From the NCBI GenBank assembly GCA_018105865.1, contig CM030841.1, positions 9,619,729-9,683,728 of the forward strand: DNA of 64,000 bases, read 5' to 3'. The position numbers and the translations under genes are program-made. This DNA comes from Metaphire vulgaris. Lineage: Eukaryota; Annelida; Clitellata; Crassiclitellata; Megascolecidae. The notes below the pieces were generated by a model that saw nothing but the letters and a program-made list of their open reading frames with translations, made no database searches and had not been told where the DNA came from. Positions 1 to 12,170 of this stretch are shown piece by piece; position 1 is the stretch's first letter; every line of letters starts with the position of its first letter.

Positions 1-611
1 CTTTCCACCCACATAGGTGATTTCACCCCACTACTTTATCCAGCTATGCTTGCATTCTCCCAACAAAGGTTACGCTTTTCAAGCAGTGCAATGCAGTGGT
101 AATGTATCAAGATTGCTCCCTTGGCGATGTGACATGATTTGTTCAAATTTTGCTTGTATTTAGTACAATACTTGCATTATGATAGCCATGCCATAGAAGT
201 TGATTTGACTGACATGTATACTCATTTACTTATTAAACAAACTACATCAAATACCATATCAACAACCTTTAATAATCCCTTAGATGGTGGTACAGCATAC
301 TAACAAACTGTAGCTTCACCTATAAACAAACTCATCCAGAATTTCCTCTGAACTTTAGGGAATCAATTTGTACAAACAATATTTTGATCTGCTCACAATA
401 ACCTTTAATGACAACGACCTTTGACCATTCATAAAGTCAAAACTACCAGTACACTACAGATTTGCTGTCTCGTCAGTTTTAAACATGACAAATCAATCAT
501 CAGTAGCCTTATTAAGGCATGTTGAGGTTTTAAATGTCAATGAAAGAAAGAAATTTTGCATTGTCCTATTTACAATTACAAGAAAATGAACACAAATTAA
601 TTAGAATTTAC
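1..611. other. GK5 intron, no further exon seen
   Basis: AT-rich sequence downstream (on the minus strand) of the last visible GK5 exon. I searched both strands for the next conserved GK5 segment (the region that reads GTIDTWL in the human protein) and did not see it, so the rest of that gene should lie left of the window. No other gene or recognisable repeat is seen here. Confidence 0.5.
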
Positions 612-3600
612 CGATTCATTGTTGTCAATCATCCATTTTAGTCTCATAGTAACCTGAAATAAAATCACTGCACCTGATAAGCTTAAAAACAAGAATAATA
701 AAGATGCATATTTCACATTTTTCACCATACTACTTTTATTATTTTATCATTGAAGTCTGCCTACCGTGCTGTTTACAAGCAAACAAGTGGATTATTATTT
801 CAATGTCAATTTCAAAATGTGGGTCTCTAGTTTTTTGGCCATATTTCAGCAAACACTAAAGATATCAGCATGAAATTTGACAATTACATCAGAAACATTC
901 CCAGGTATATGGCCTATAAATTTCATTTTAATCGCTATACACTCGGCCAAGATATTAAATATCATAAAGGGGCCAGTTTTTACTTGTTCACCCTGTAGAT
1001 ACAGTCATGATATGACTCTATTAATCAAACACATAAAGAACTAAATAAATGAAAAAATACATAAATTAATAAATGAAAATTAAAACATAACCTACAAAAA
1101 TTAAGTATGACTTTGATATCACTCATAAATACAGCAGGAATATTAAGTATATATCATGTAAAGCAATATGTCCATAAACAGTCATGGCACATATACATTT
1201 GCTGTGTGCAATACATATGTGTGACTTATAGTACGTCTACAAGGCCAGCGCACCCCTGGTTATCATTCAATCAGAAAAGGCAAACAAGCATAGTATATAT
1301 ATACACAGTGAATACCTGTGCTGATTTAAATCGAAGAGCTGAGGCTGCAAGGAAACGTGCTTTTCGTGTCATATAGTAGAGCATTTTTGATCCACCATTA
1401 AAGGCCTAAACCAAAACTGAAGAAATGAACATTTAAAATCTGCAAAATATTACTCAAACACCAATTCCAAGATACTTTAGCAATTCTAAGTTTGTTCAAA
1501 GCTTCATCTAGAAAACCCAGAACAGCAGCTTGCTTGTCTGGCTGATGACATCGAAGAAGAGGTCTTAAGTGTCAAAGCAAAAATGAAATGCTGTATAGAA
1601 AAATCTTGGTGCTTGAATCTATGAAAAATACCGTTAAGTTACAGCACAATCACAAACTCTGAAGTGAATAAGGCACTGTCCAGAAATGCCCAAAATAAAA
1701 AGTGAAGCCTTTTCTATGTCCAACCTTCATCGTCATTTGGTGCACTGCTGGGTCATTTCCTAGAGACTTAGATGCACCACAGAAGTTGATTGCTTGGCAA
1801 TCACGTCACTCTAACGTCTCTTAATAACCTTGATGTCTCTTTAAATTTCTTTTAAATTGTACAGCATAACTAAAATCTACAACTTCAGCTACAAAGCATT
1901 ATCTAATAATGCAAACAATAAAAAAAATTACAGCCTTTCAACACCCAACTTTCATTAACATGTGTCTGGAAATACCTTTTACAATTTAATATTCGCTCTA
2001 CTTTATGCTGGAACTTCCAGGATCAATCCACAGCTCATAGTTTAAATGTATGTGGACAAATAAATATGTTTATCATTCAAATGATCTGCATTTGAACAAA
2101 ATGCAAAATGTAATACATTTACTTATTTACTTGATACAGTCCTACTAATACAAATGATAATTGACCTAAGCAAACATTTACAATTTGAAGTGGTATGGAT
2201 GAAACACGTAAAGAAGAATGTGGGCATGCCTGAATGTCTCACTTTCATCGTGTAAGAGTCATTCCATTTCTTCACGTAATCACAAGCACGGAGGTCTTGC
2301 CAAGTGATAAATCGATGAAATGTTTTCCCAGTTTCTCTGAAAGACAAATGCGCACAAATTTATGTCAAACTACATTTTTTAACATTCAAATAGATAGTAA
2401 TTTTCACATTTAAAGCAAGTGATGAAGCCAACAGCAGCTGGAATGCATTGCTGCCTGCATTCACTAGATGGTCAGACACTCGCCGACTACCTGCATATTA
2501 ACAGTAGTGTAATAGCAATATGGCCAGCAAGCCAAGCATGGCCCAGAACATTAGACCATTCAGGACCTATGCTGTCAACAGTGGAGGGAAATCTTTGAAT
2601 GAATTTCAAATTCAAATCAAAAATTGAAAGAAACTGATCACTATCTAGAGGTGCAGTCATTGATATTTAAACAATTGATGTATGCCTATTATGGCATTAG
2701 GACAACTGCCAGTGGAAAGGAATCTTAGTTTATACCTTCCAATTCTAAGCAGAATTTGAAAGACAATTGTGATCATCCAGATTACTGAATAGAGAGTCCC
2801 AGGAAAAATTTCATATGCACATTATACACAGGTAGTAAAATTTTTACATTATGATAAATATAACAATTCAAAACCAAGGTTGCATATTATATGCGGGTAC
2901 ATATTATACTCGAGATAAAATGGTATATTTTCTATATTCATTTCGAATACTCATTAAGTCACAAAGATTAAACCTAAGTGTATTCAACTTTGCTGAAAAC
3001 AGCAATTTTTATGAAATTTTGTACAACTTTTTCAGTTAAAATGAACATGGAAGGGACAGGTGATTGAAAACTTATAAATATCATGCTCGATATTTATCCT
3101 TGAGTGTTTTACATTACATGTACATTACAACCAATATAGTAAGCATGACAACAACAGCATTCCACTTTAATAGCAGTTTTATTTTAATCCAAACAATTCC
3201 AAATTGCCTGGAATTAATAGTCAATATAAAATTAAACAATTTTTTTATTATATATATATATATATATATTTCCACATGCATTTACATTAAATGCCATTCT
3301 GATATCCTGTTATAAGGTTGCAGCGCAATGTGAATAATAATCACTTAAAATAATTTTCATGTTTATAAGTAAGCAGCACTAATTATAACTGCTCAAATCA
3401 AAATATACAAGAAAACATACTTGTCCCATGTGATGAATGTGTTACGTTGAGTGGTTATGCCTATACAGCTGATGTCAATTGCAGTCAAACCAGCCTCTGA
3501 CAGCAAAACATTTCAAATTCATACAATTTTTAAAAAACACAACAGGATTTTTTAAAAGTGATAAATCCAGATAACAACACACTATATCACTAGAAAATAG

Positions 3601-5729
3601 AAAAAGAGAAGACCAGTTTGACAGTAGCTGTGGCTGCACCTTGTAGGCAAACATGGGAGTTTTAGTATCCAGCATGTCTCTGTCAAGCAAAAATTCCAGG
3701 CAAGACTAATATAAAGAAGAGACAATTCGTAAATTAAGTTCACGTTTGATTGTATTCAAGATCCATGAGAAGATAGGGCAAACAGAATGGACCAAAGATG
3801 GTGTCCACTCTTCTACAGGTTCACATTTCAAAAGGTACAAGAAAAGGACCAACTAATGACTCCATACCAGTGTTTTATACAGGTTTCATGGGGGAATATC
3901 CCCCTCCAAACTACAAAAATTCCCCCAAATCCCAGCACTGACACAAATGTTTGCATTGAACTGAGTCTCTTCCTCTCCAGCCAAGTCAATCACCCTCAAA
4001 AACCTGGAATCTGGATAAAACACTGCTCTGTACTTTCCAAGAGTATATGCAACTCTGATAACATTTTTCAACCATTGTTTGCTTAAATGTATGTAAGAAT
4101 GAAAAACAACCAAAGAATCAAGAAAATTCCAGAAGACCTGCAATGGCATCTTTTATGACATCCTGTGCTTGTTGCCAAATAAGCTCTTCATCCATTTCAA
4201 CCCACCCAGGATGAGGATATAGTAGCTGAATCTGTTAATATTAAGCACAATAATTGGATGAAATGCAATATCTTAAAGAGAAAAAACCATCTTTTGTGAA
4301 GTGTTAACAGCATTTGATTATTCACAACCACACAGCCTGTTCAAACATAACTGGTTAAAGCATCAAAATAAATACTTTATATACATAATATCAACTTATA
4401 ACTGTGCAATTGCTCTGCAGATAGAACATTGAAACAATTGCTAAGAAATGAATATCGGTATTGCAAGTCACATTCAATATTACAGCAGTTCCCAACTTTT
4501 ACAACAATGTACTTCCAAGCAACCAAGTGAACTTTGCACATACCCCTAAGCACATAACATACAGCACCAGAATATGACCGTTCTGTTACAGTATGTGTTT
4601 AACTTTATACTGTCATTTAAATAAATTTTGGAAATGACTTCATAGTTTTCTCTTTAAAAACACCACATTTTCTCTTTTTAAAAAGTGTGTGATGATCTTC
4701 TTATGCTTCTCAGTAATTCTGAACTCCTTCCACAGACACTTGCTACAATTACACGGTGTCTGTACCATATATATTATAACTTTGATTTTGCTCAAATTCC
4801 CTCTTGATACTAACTCTAACCCTTTCTTCAAATCATTATCTTTATCAGTATCTCCTTTTCTATATTTCTTTATAATCAAAAAATCTTATTTCCCTTGCAT
4901 ACCCCTTTCCAACAGCTTGCATGCACCTAGGGGCATGAGTACCACCAGTTGGGAACCGCTGCTGCAATGGTATGCCACAATAAATGTGAAAATAAAGAAA
5001 TTAATTAATAGTATTTATCGGGCATGTGTATGACACTGTGCACATAAAGTTTATAATGTGCAAATGAACAGAATTAGATGAAAGATGAAGATACAAAACT
5101 TTACTTGTGGAAGATTCGGCACGGAAGATTCCTGTTCCATAAGATGACGCCTCACCTGCTGCTGGTAATTGTCCGCTTTAGCTTTAACCAAGCGTTCAGG
5201 CGCTTTGCTCCTCCCATCGACTTAATGGATGTAAACAGTTGTGCAGGGAACTTGAGCTGTCTAAGACCTTCTAGAAAAGGCCCAAAATAGATAGATATGC
5301 TACCGTGAGACTCGGTAGTACGTTTTACATGTAAAAAGCAAGGCAGGGTTTAAGCTAGACCCGTTTCGGAGGGAAGATTTGTACCAACATCAACGGTTAC
5401 CGCCCACCCCACGGGGGCAATAAGGTGACATGAGCAGAGCGGCCACGCGCACATGAGCCCACCGCACTCCAATCTTCCGTGACCGGTACCGAATTTTCCG
5501 TACCGAATCTTCCGTCCCGAATCTTCCGTCCCGAATCTTCCGGTACCGAATCTTCCGGTCACCCGATGAAATACAATACCTTTCTGCTTCCTGTTCCTAC
5601 AATTTTAACCTCACTGTTGTAGACATGAGCTCGTATTGTAGTTGTACCAACATCAAGTGACAAAATGTGGACAGAATCAGACTGATTAACATGGCTGCCC
5701 ACGCCCTGTACATTTTTCTTGTTTGACAT
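612..5729 (-). CDS. GK5: Putative glycerol kinase 5 (FGGY family), N-terminal part
   Basis: FGGY-family carbohydrate kinase; the family phosphorylates glycerol to glycerol-3-phosphate with ATP. Six minus-strand exons join with matching phases: 5729-5580, 4231-4138, 3496-3421, 2336-2243, 1405-1316 and 653-612, giving 182 residues of a protein usually about 530 long. Exon 1 holds the ATP phosphate-binding motif LDVGTTTIRA (residues 25-34). Later exons carry YPHPGWVEMD, GITTQRNTFITW and the GK5-type FHRFITWQDLRACDYVKKW. The latter resembles the GK5 subgroup more than classical GK. The ATG at 5729 is the first in frame and sits just before the nucleotide-binding fold. The gene runs off the left edge, so the second FGGY domain is not visible. 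Introns carry a hAT-like element (4483-4964) and a TIR repeat pressed against the exon 1 splice donor. The FGGY assignment is firm; orthology to GK5 rather than another glycerol kinase rests on these conserved blocks. Confidence 0.9.
4483..4964. mobile_element. hAT-like non-autonomous element
   Basis: The ends are inverted: cagcagttcccaac on the left and gttgggaaccgctgctg on the right. The flanks caatatta and caatggta match at 6 of 8 positions, as an aged hAT 8-bp target duplication would. The ends resemble the widespread CAGNGGTTCYCAAC hAT terminus. It lies in GK5 intron 1 and has no transposase frame. Confidence 0.6.
5105..5565. repeat. TIR repeat built from GAATCTTCCG sub-units
   Basis: The right end (5468-5562) is an array of about six degenerate units of 10-20 bp around cgaatcttccg. 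The left end (5105-5131) carries the same unit twice in inverse orientation (ggaagattcgg). The middle has no recognisable gene. It lies in GK5 intron 1, and its right end is about 15 bp from the exon 1 splice donor. No target duplication was identified. Confidence 0.6.
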
Positions 5730-6109
5730 TTTAGGCACTTGTTCAAACTGAAATCAAAATTAAAATTTTCATTACCAATAAGACATCACACATTTTAGCA
5801 TCAAAATCAATTTAATGCTAGAAAGACAAAGTAAATTGCGATCAGCTACTTCAGTTTAGCAGCAAACAGCATTACATTTTAAAAACTATTAACTGATCAC
5901 ACTTCAGCACATTGTTTAACATTGTATCAATTGTCAATATATTGAGACTTGTTACATAGCCAGAAACTACATTGCTGCATCTTTAAATCACTATTGCCGG
6001 TAGCCAGGTCTTCTTCAAAGTCAAAGCTACAACTTACAATCATTATTGTTTCATTGGGTCATAAGTAGTCACTAGCTCCAAAACCTATGCACACTTTTTT
6101 CGTATCTCG

Positions 6110-6178
6110 TACGAGTGCCTTTTGTAAAACGCTCTTGACTTTGGCCTTAGCCATGCTATAGTGCTACATAAATTATCA
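6110..6178 (+). repeat. LINE/SINE 3' tail, cgctcttgactttggcc family
   Basis: Contains the block cgctcttgactttggcc followed by gccatgctatagtgctac. The same block recurs at 36572-36640 and, inverted, at 45295-45350. This is probably the 3' end of a CR1/L2-like or SINE family. Confidence 0.55.
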
Positions 6179-6369
6179 AGTAGAATATAATAGAATAGAT
6201 ATGACTAGCAAGGAGAACAACATATGTGAACTAAATTAACAAAAACACCATATATTTAGAACTTAGAATTCATCAATTTATCATATATGTCTAAAATATT
6301 GGCAAACATAATCAAAACAAGATTCTTTCTGTCCTCACTCAACTAATCCTGAGCAAAGTAAACTCAATT

Positions 6370-6370
<1 letters not shown>

Positions 6371-6428
<58 letters not shown>
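6371..6428. repeat. (CA)n microsatellite
   Basis: About 29 uninterrupted CA units. Confidence 0.98.
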
Positions 6429-6429
<1 letters not shown>

Positions 6430-6713
6430 CACACCGGAATATCTTAAATTTATAGACAGTCAAACTCTCAAGTTTAATATCACAATGCAATATCATGCTC
6501 TGGTAAAATGTTCTCCTGTCACATAAATCATTGCTCTTAATGAACCAATATTCACAAGGAAAGTTCAATTTATGTTAATAATAACAATTCTGCTTTGAAA
6601 TAACCAGGCTCTGGAGCATTTCATTTTAACGCATCACAGCAACTGGTAATTAACAGACAACAGAAGGAAAACCAATTGCACATATAGCAAGCATAACGTA
6701 TACACTTGTTCAC

Positions 6714-7014
6714 GTATGTATGTATGCATGTGTGTATGTATGCATGTATGTATGTATGTACTGGAGATGCACCAACTGCATCTCCGGCTGATTATAGGCT
6801 TCAATCAGCCTATTACTGATTTTTAGGATTTCTTTGTTCATTAGTGAGTTTAATGTATAGTCCAATAATTGTATAAATGCTGTCACGTCGTCCTTAGTTC
6901 GCACTCACTGGGTGACTGCACAAGATTTGAAGAAAATTTAAACAGTAGTAAAAATCAAAATTAAAATGTATATATATATACATACATACATACATACATA
7001 CATACACACACACA
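6714..7014. repeat. ATGT- and ATAC-rich microsatellite pair
   Basis: A GTAT/GCATGTAT-type array at about 6714-6760 and a (CATA)n array at about 6967-7014, in opposite senses. The pair could form a hairpin around the 200 bp between them. Confidence 0.8.
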
Positions 7015-7630
7015 TAAACATACACATACAAAGACGTCATATCATCATTGTCTCTATACAAAGTCGTCATAAAGACACATCTTCTCCATCTTCAAAGATG
7101 GAGATTATATGTCTTGGGCATAGCAATCAGATTGCTAAGCTGCATTGACTGCATTCAACTTAGGTTGAGTCGCTATCCAGTGCTCAAGTTTTGGGTGTCA
7201 TTATCAGTGCAGATGTTTAGTACCAAGTCAGATAAGATGAGTTTTGTCAGGGCTCAGTCAAAGTCTATTGGAGAACATCCAATCATAAAGAGTTGGAATT
7301 ACATTGTCTCCTGATTGAGTGAGCTCAGACTGAGAAGAGTGAGGGCCATGCTGGTAAATTTGAATGTCATCAGCATAAAGGTACACAGTGAAGCCAAACG
7401 AGCTAATTATTATTATTTATTGGTTTATTTCAACTCAACTCAAAAGCAGTAACATATGCCATGACATTATTAACAGATATAAATCTATTATTTTACAATG
7501 ATGTAGAACTTATATAAATTTAAATGACATCAATAACATTAAATGACATCATATTTTAAAAAAGAACAAAAACAAAACATATACGAAAAAAGACATAGAG
7601 GTTCAATTAAATGTTCATAAGGTTAACATC

Positions 7631-8311
7631 TTTCTCCTCCAACATAGGTGAAACTTTCGACTTGTTCAATTGTTGTGTTATCTAGTGCTATTTTGATTTG
7701 AGCTTTTCCCTTTCTGCTGACTGCCATGGTTTAAAGAGAAAAGCTCAAATCAAAATAGCACTAGACTACAAAGGACTACAAACGATGGAGAGATTGCGAA
7801 AAATCTGGAGCAGCAAGGGCATAAACATAAAAACAAAAGTCACAATATACAACACCATAGTAGTCCCACAAATTACATATGGAGCAGAAACATGGAGCAT
7901 GAAAGAAACAGACAAAAGGAGGCTACTGGTGGCCGAAATGACGTGCTTACGGAGAATCCTGGGAGTAACCCGACTACAAAAAATAAGAAACGAAGACATC
8001 AGACAACGTCTCAGCATGAAGGATACAATAATTGACAAAAGTAGAAGAAAAAGACTAAAATGGTATGGGCATGTCAACAGAATGGACGAAAGGAGACTAC
8101 CATACAAGGCTCTCTACACTCAAATAGAAGGAAACAAAGGAAGAGGAAGACCCAGGAAAAAGTGGATGGACAACATCAGAGAAGACATGAACATGAAAGG
8201 AATTACAATAGTAGAAGGAAGACGATTGACAGAAGATAGAACTTCTTGGAAGCATTTTGTGTCTAGCTATTGCCGCTGATGAGCTGGCAGAAAGCAAAGA
8301 TGATGATGATG
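7631..8311 (+). mobile_element. 5'-inverted non-LTR retrotransposon fragment
   Basis: The plus-strand frame 7750-8279 is the C-terminal end of a LINE reverse transcriptase polyprotein. It reads TIYNTIVVPQITYGAETWSM and RKRLKWYGHVNRMDERRLP, then GRGRPRKKWMDNIREDM, all typical of the region after the RT fingers and palm. It ends in a short GAT repeat tail. The exact 12-mer aaggttaacatc flanks it at 7619-7630 and 8312-8323. The first roughly 75 bp are in inverse orientation: the minus strand reads IALDNTTIEQVESFTYVGG, an upstream part of the same protein. About 26 bp are shared by both arms (7682-7709 and 7738-7766). The fragment is 5'-truncated and not autonomous. Confidence 0.9.
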
Positions 8312-8451
8312 AAGGTTAACATCATATTGTTGATCATTTAATTTAAAGAAATAGTCAAAATAGTGAACTAGAGTGGGTTGAAAATAGTTGCCAGAAGGGA
8401 AAATAAAATCCCATAATAGTTGGCAACTAGTCAAGTTAGTACCTGTTAAAT

Positions 8452-8799
8452 CAGTGGTTCTTAACCAGGGGTACTTGTACCCCTTGGGGGTACTTGAAAG
8501 ACATTGAGGGGGTACACATAATTATCCGGAAATAAAGTCTGTTTAAAAGCTCACTAAAATTTACTCTGTACACTGTAGAAATACTGTAGAAATTTTTGCA
8601 CCAAATTGTAAATTCTAAAGAAAAACTACACTTTGTGACATGTGCACAATCTGTGACAGATGTTTGTCACAGTTCATCATTTTTCAAAATATTGCAGAGC
8701 ACAAACTTTGTCCTGGGATAAGGTATGATGGTAGGGGGTACTTTGTTCTCTTATACTTGTTTCAGGGGTACGCGATCATAAAAAGGTTAAGAACCAATG
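8452..8799. mobile_element. hAT-type MITE with 8-bp TSD
   Basis: 348 bp bounded by perfect 8-bp direct repeats tgttaaat (8444-8451 and 8800-8807). The ends are cagtggttcttaacc and ggttaagaaccaatg, inverted repeats of the hAT consensus type. Sub-terminal ggggtac motifs are also inverted. No transposase coding is present. Confidence 0.9.
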
Positions 8800-8930
8800 T
8801 GTTAAATAGAAGGCGTGGATGTTCATAATTTGAGTTACTGTAAGAACCAATTCACAAGTGTCGATGAAATATGAAACAGATGATTAACATATGATCATAG
8901 TGAGAAGGTGGTAATATAAGTAATAGAATT

Positions 8931-8939
8931 ATATATTAT

Positions 8940-8998
<59 letters not shown>
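8931..8998. repeat. (TA)n microsatellite
   Basis: Near-perfect alternating TA tract just upstream of the SPIN-like element. Confidence 0.97.
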
Positions 8999-9002
<4 letters not shown>

Positions 9003-9023
9003 GTAAAGGCCAACAGTATAGAG

Positions 9024-10396
9024 CAGCAGTTCTCAACCTGTGGGTCGCGACCCCCACGGGGGTCGAATGACGATTTGCCAGAGGTCGCCCGAGACCATCA
9101 GAAACATGGGGTTTTCTCTTTTCTTGTTGTTGTACAAAATTTCCTCAGTGGTAGTTACGACCTACTAGTCGTTTTACTATAATTGTCATTCGATGATAGA
9201 CATGGAGACAATTAACCCATCAAACGGGCGCGACGTATCCCATACGTCCACCGTTATCTTATCGTATTCGGGCGCGACGTATCCCATACGTCCAGTCACT
9301 TTCGTAGTGGTTTCTGTGCGGCGCGGCGTATCTGATACGTCTTATGCTATCAATCGCTTAATTATCTATCCATTCGATAGATGTCACCTATTTTTAGCTA
9401 GATTTGCTCTAGTTGAAAAGAAATATATGGTCTTTGGACCGAGGGGGTCAGTAATTTGGACAAGTCTAGTAGAAAACTACGAGTTTGGCTGAAGATCTTG
9501 GCGTTTGTGGTCCGATTTTCAAAATTTTGATTTATTTTGTTCCTCCTACATCTTCCTACAAGTTTGCCGCTCACCCAATTGGGGTTACCGCTGAAAAAAT
9601 TTTAGCACGGAGCTTTGAAATTTTTTTGAGAGGGGTGCTATTTTAGGCCGTAGAGTGGACCCGACCCCACATTTCTTTGTTTTTGCATGGATGGTTAGAA
9701 AGAGGAGTAGAAAGGCTAAACAATGGCATATATCTCATCTTTTTAGCTCTTACATAGCCTGAGATATCGCAAATTCAAAAAAATTACACAGTTTTCTCAA
9801 AATTCGTAACCAATACTTAGGTGTTGACACAGGTGTCCAGGTTAGACTTCAGGTATCTTCACCAAATGTTGACTGATTTTCAAAGTTTTTGGTTAATTTT
9901 GTTCCACTGACATCCATCTACAACATTGCCGCTCATCCGATGGGGTCAACACTGAAAAACTTTCGCTCACGGAGCTTTGAACATTTTGAGGGCGGGGTGC
10001 TATTTTTGCCCGTAGAGTGGACTACCCCGAAATTTCTTTGTTCTGCATGGATGGATAGAAAGAGGAGTAAAAAGGCTAAACAATGACGTATACTTCATCT
10101 TCTTAGCTCTTATATAGCCTGAGATATCGCAAATTCAAAAAATTACAGAACTTTATCATTTTGGAATAACGATTTTTTCAAAAATTAATTCCCCGGTACA
10201 GTTACGGTGTCTAAAAAATTTATTCCCCGGCTGAAGGGTTAAATAATAACGATTTCAAACAGTTTGATTGTCATAGCATTATTATTTTTAGCAGTTTACA
10301 GTGTGAACGAAAATAATTTTACCGTTGGAGGGGGTCGCCACATCATGGGGAATTGAATTAAAAGGGTCGCGGCACTATAAAGGTTGAGAACCGCTG
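9024..10396. mobile_element. SPIN-like hAT element, interrupted by a nested insertion
   Basis: It is bounded by perfect 8-bp direct repeats gtatagag (9016-9023 and 10397-10404). The ends are cagcagttctcaacctgtgg and the inverted aggttgagaaccgctg. Next to them are ggtcgcgacccc, gtcgcccgagaccatcag and, on the right, ggtcgccacatcatgggg and gggtcgcggcactataaa. This layout closely follows what I recall of SPIN/hAT1 MITE ends, a family known for horizontal transfer among animals. Removing the nested TTAA element leaves about 350 bp, MITE-sized. The family call is from memory of consensus ends, not from a search. Confidence 0.85.
9216..10238. mobile_element. piggyBac-type non-autonomous element nested in the hAT element
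   Basis: It is bounded by TTAA on both sides (9212-9215 and 10239-10242). The inverted ends are CCCATCAAACGGG (left) and CCCTTCAGCCGGGG (right, reverse complement). TTAA targets plus CCC-starting TIRs are the hallmark of piggyBac. The left sub-terminal region repeats gcgcgacgtatcccatac twice and a variant once more. The interior has two diverged copies of a block of about 300 bp. No transposase motif is seen. Confidence 0.75.
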
Positions 10397-11872
10397 GTAT
10401 AGAGTATGAACAACAGAGGACCAAGCACTGAGCCTTGGGGAACACCAAAAGGATCGTACATAAACCAGTTTGAGCGGGAATGCTCCATTATGATCATTTG
10501 AGATTGGTTAGAGAGACAGGATGTCTGTGTATGTGTATGGCAGAAAAACAAAAGAATGAAATGACCATATCAGCAACAACAAGTTGCTAGCAAAATTATC
10601 TTCAGCTCATAGTTTAAAAATCTAATGAACAGCCAACATGCATTCATTTCAAAATAATAACCTATATGGCTAAAAAAGGCATTCAGAAAAGCAATAAATT
10701 ATCAGAAAAAATAATCAACTGTCATACCTGAATTTTCCCTCTATTTTTGGAAAGCATTTTTGCACCATAAATGTGCACACACTTCCACAACTACCAGTAA
10801 TTATCAAATAAATGGTCCTTGGACTGTAACCAGGTTTTCAATAGCAAATAAATTAGGTCAACAGCCTCAATGGATGGTCATTGATTAGAAAACTGACTTG
10901 TGAAATGAGCCAAGAAGCTGAATCTGACTGGGTCAACATACTTTTCAGTTATTAAAAGCTCTTATCTAAACTCGTTATCACTTAAAAAGACCTTATCACT
11001 GACATAATAGTATCAAGTTCATGGTTCAAACTTCACACAGTGAAATTGCAAGGCTGGGCAAATTAAACATGTACTTCCAAAATCTCTATTCATGATTACT
11101 AAAGTTAAGTATGTGAAAATTTGTTACTGCCAAAGATATCAGTCAGAGTGGGAGATGACAGTAAGATGTGAGATGGACATTGAAAGAAGAGATAGGCAGA
11201 GTGTCACTTTATAAGAGTGATAATAAAAATAGTACTGCAACAGCTATTAGTCTAAAGGTTAAAGCGCAAATTGAATTGAGCAACAAAACTGACATTGGAA
11301 GGGACTCCAGATTTTTTTGGCCAACAGTAGAAAACGCTCTCTTACCAATTCTAGTTCTAGACACCTCAACAATACAAATCAGCAAATTGCATTGAGAGAA
11401 AATTTTTGAGGTGACTTACCCTGGATTTCAAATTATAATGTTGGCTAGGCTGCAATGTTTCTAAATTGTTAAGCAAAATTAACTATTTGCCTTCACATTC
11501 GAACACAAACAAAAAGTAAATAATTGTGCAATTCAATTAAATCTGCCTGAGTGGCATTTTTAATCATTAGGTGAATTTTTGTCTTTACCTGAAAATGAAA
11601 AGCTTGGCTACAGAAAATTGATCATGACTCTTGAAAGGCTGAGAATGTAATGTAATATACTGTAATATTTTAGAATTCTTGCACGCTGAACATATATAAA
11701 AAGTTCTTCTCTCAGTGTTTTAGCTGCAACATCCTCAAGCCCTTGCTGACTTGTTCTGTCATCCATTTGCAATTACCAATTGGTTATTCCAAATGTGGTG
11801 TAGCTGTTCTGTCAGGTAATTCTTATAGCATCTGCTCTTTGTAGGCCGACAATTTAATATATCAGTTTCACA

Positions 11873-11970
11873 GGGGACCGTCCATAAATGACGTCACGCA
11901 CTTAGGGGGAGGTTCAAACATTTGTGACGATGTGTGACTATGGGGAGGGGTTTACAGAAATGTGACGTCA
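11873..11970. repeat. GGGGACCGTCCATAAATGACGTCA repeat fragment
   Basis: Contains ggggaccgtccataaatga followed by cgtcacgcacttagggggagg and, about 70 bp on, gtgacgtcac. A variant (aggggccgtccatataata) recurs at 21442. Such motifs mark repetitive elements in many invertebrate genomes. Boundaries are not clear. Confidence 0.5.
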
Positions 11971-12056
11971 CAATACTAATATTCAACTGCTTATTGTTTA
12001 GTTAGACAAGAATGTGCAGTAACTGAATGGGTACGTTTTTTGCACGATGCCATTAG

Positions 12057-12170
12057 ATGGCCGGTCTTGGTTTTGGTCTTGATAGTAGCGGCCTTGGTCT
12101 TGGCAACTATGGTCTTGGTGTTGATGGTAGGGGTCTTGGCCTTGTCTCGGTCTTGCAACTGCTAGTCTTG
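12057..12170. repeat. GGTCTTG-rich short tandem tract
   Basis: Degenerate tandem copies of ggtcttg/tggtct produce a Gly-Leu-rich open frame that has no other sign of coding. Confidence 0.7.

Noticed and set aside
5350..5562. Minus-strand Gly/Arg/Phe-rich open frame
   Set aside because: Translation of the GAATCTTCCG tandem units inside the GK5 intron repeat.
6335..6568. Open frame with a long Cys-Val run
   Set aside because: Simply the (CA)n microsatellite in translation.
9193..9492. 99-codon frame inside the nested TTAA element
   Set aside because: No transposase motif, and it crosses the TTAA boundary of the insertion.
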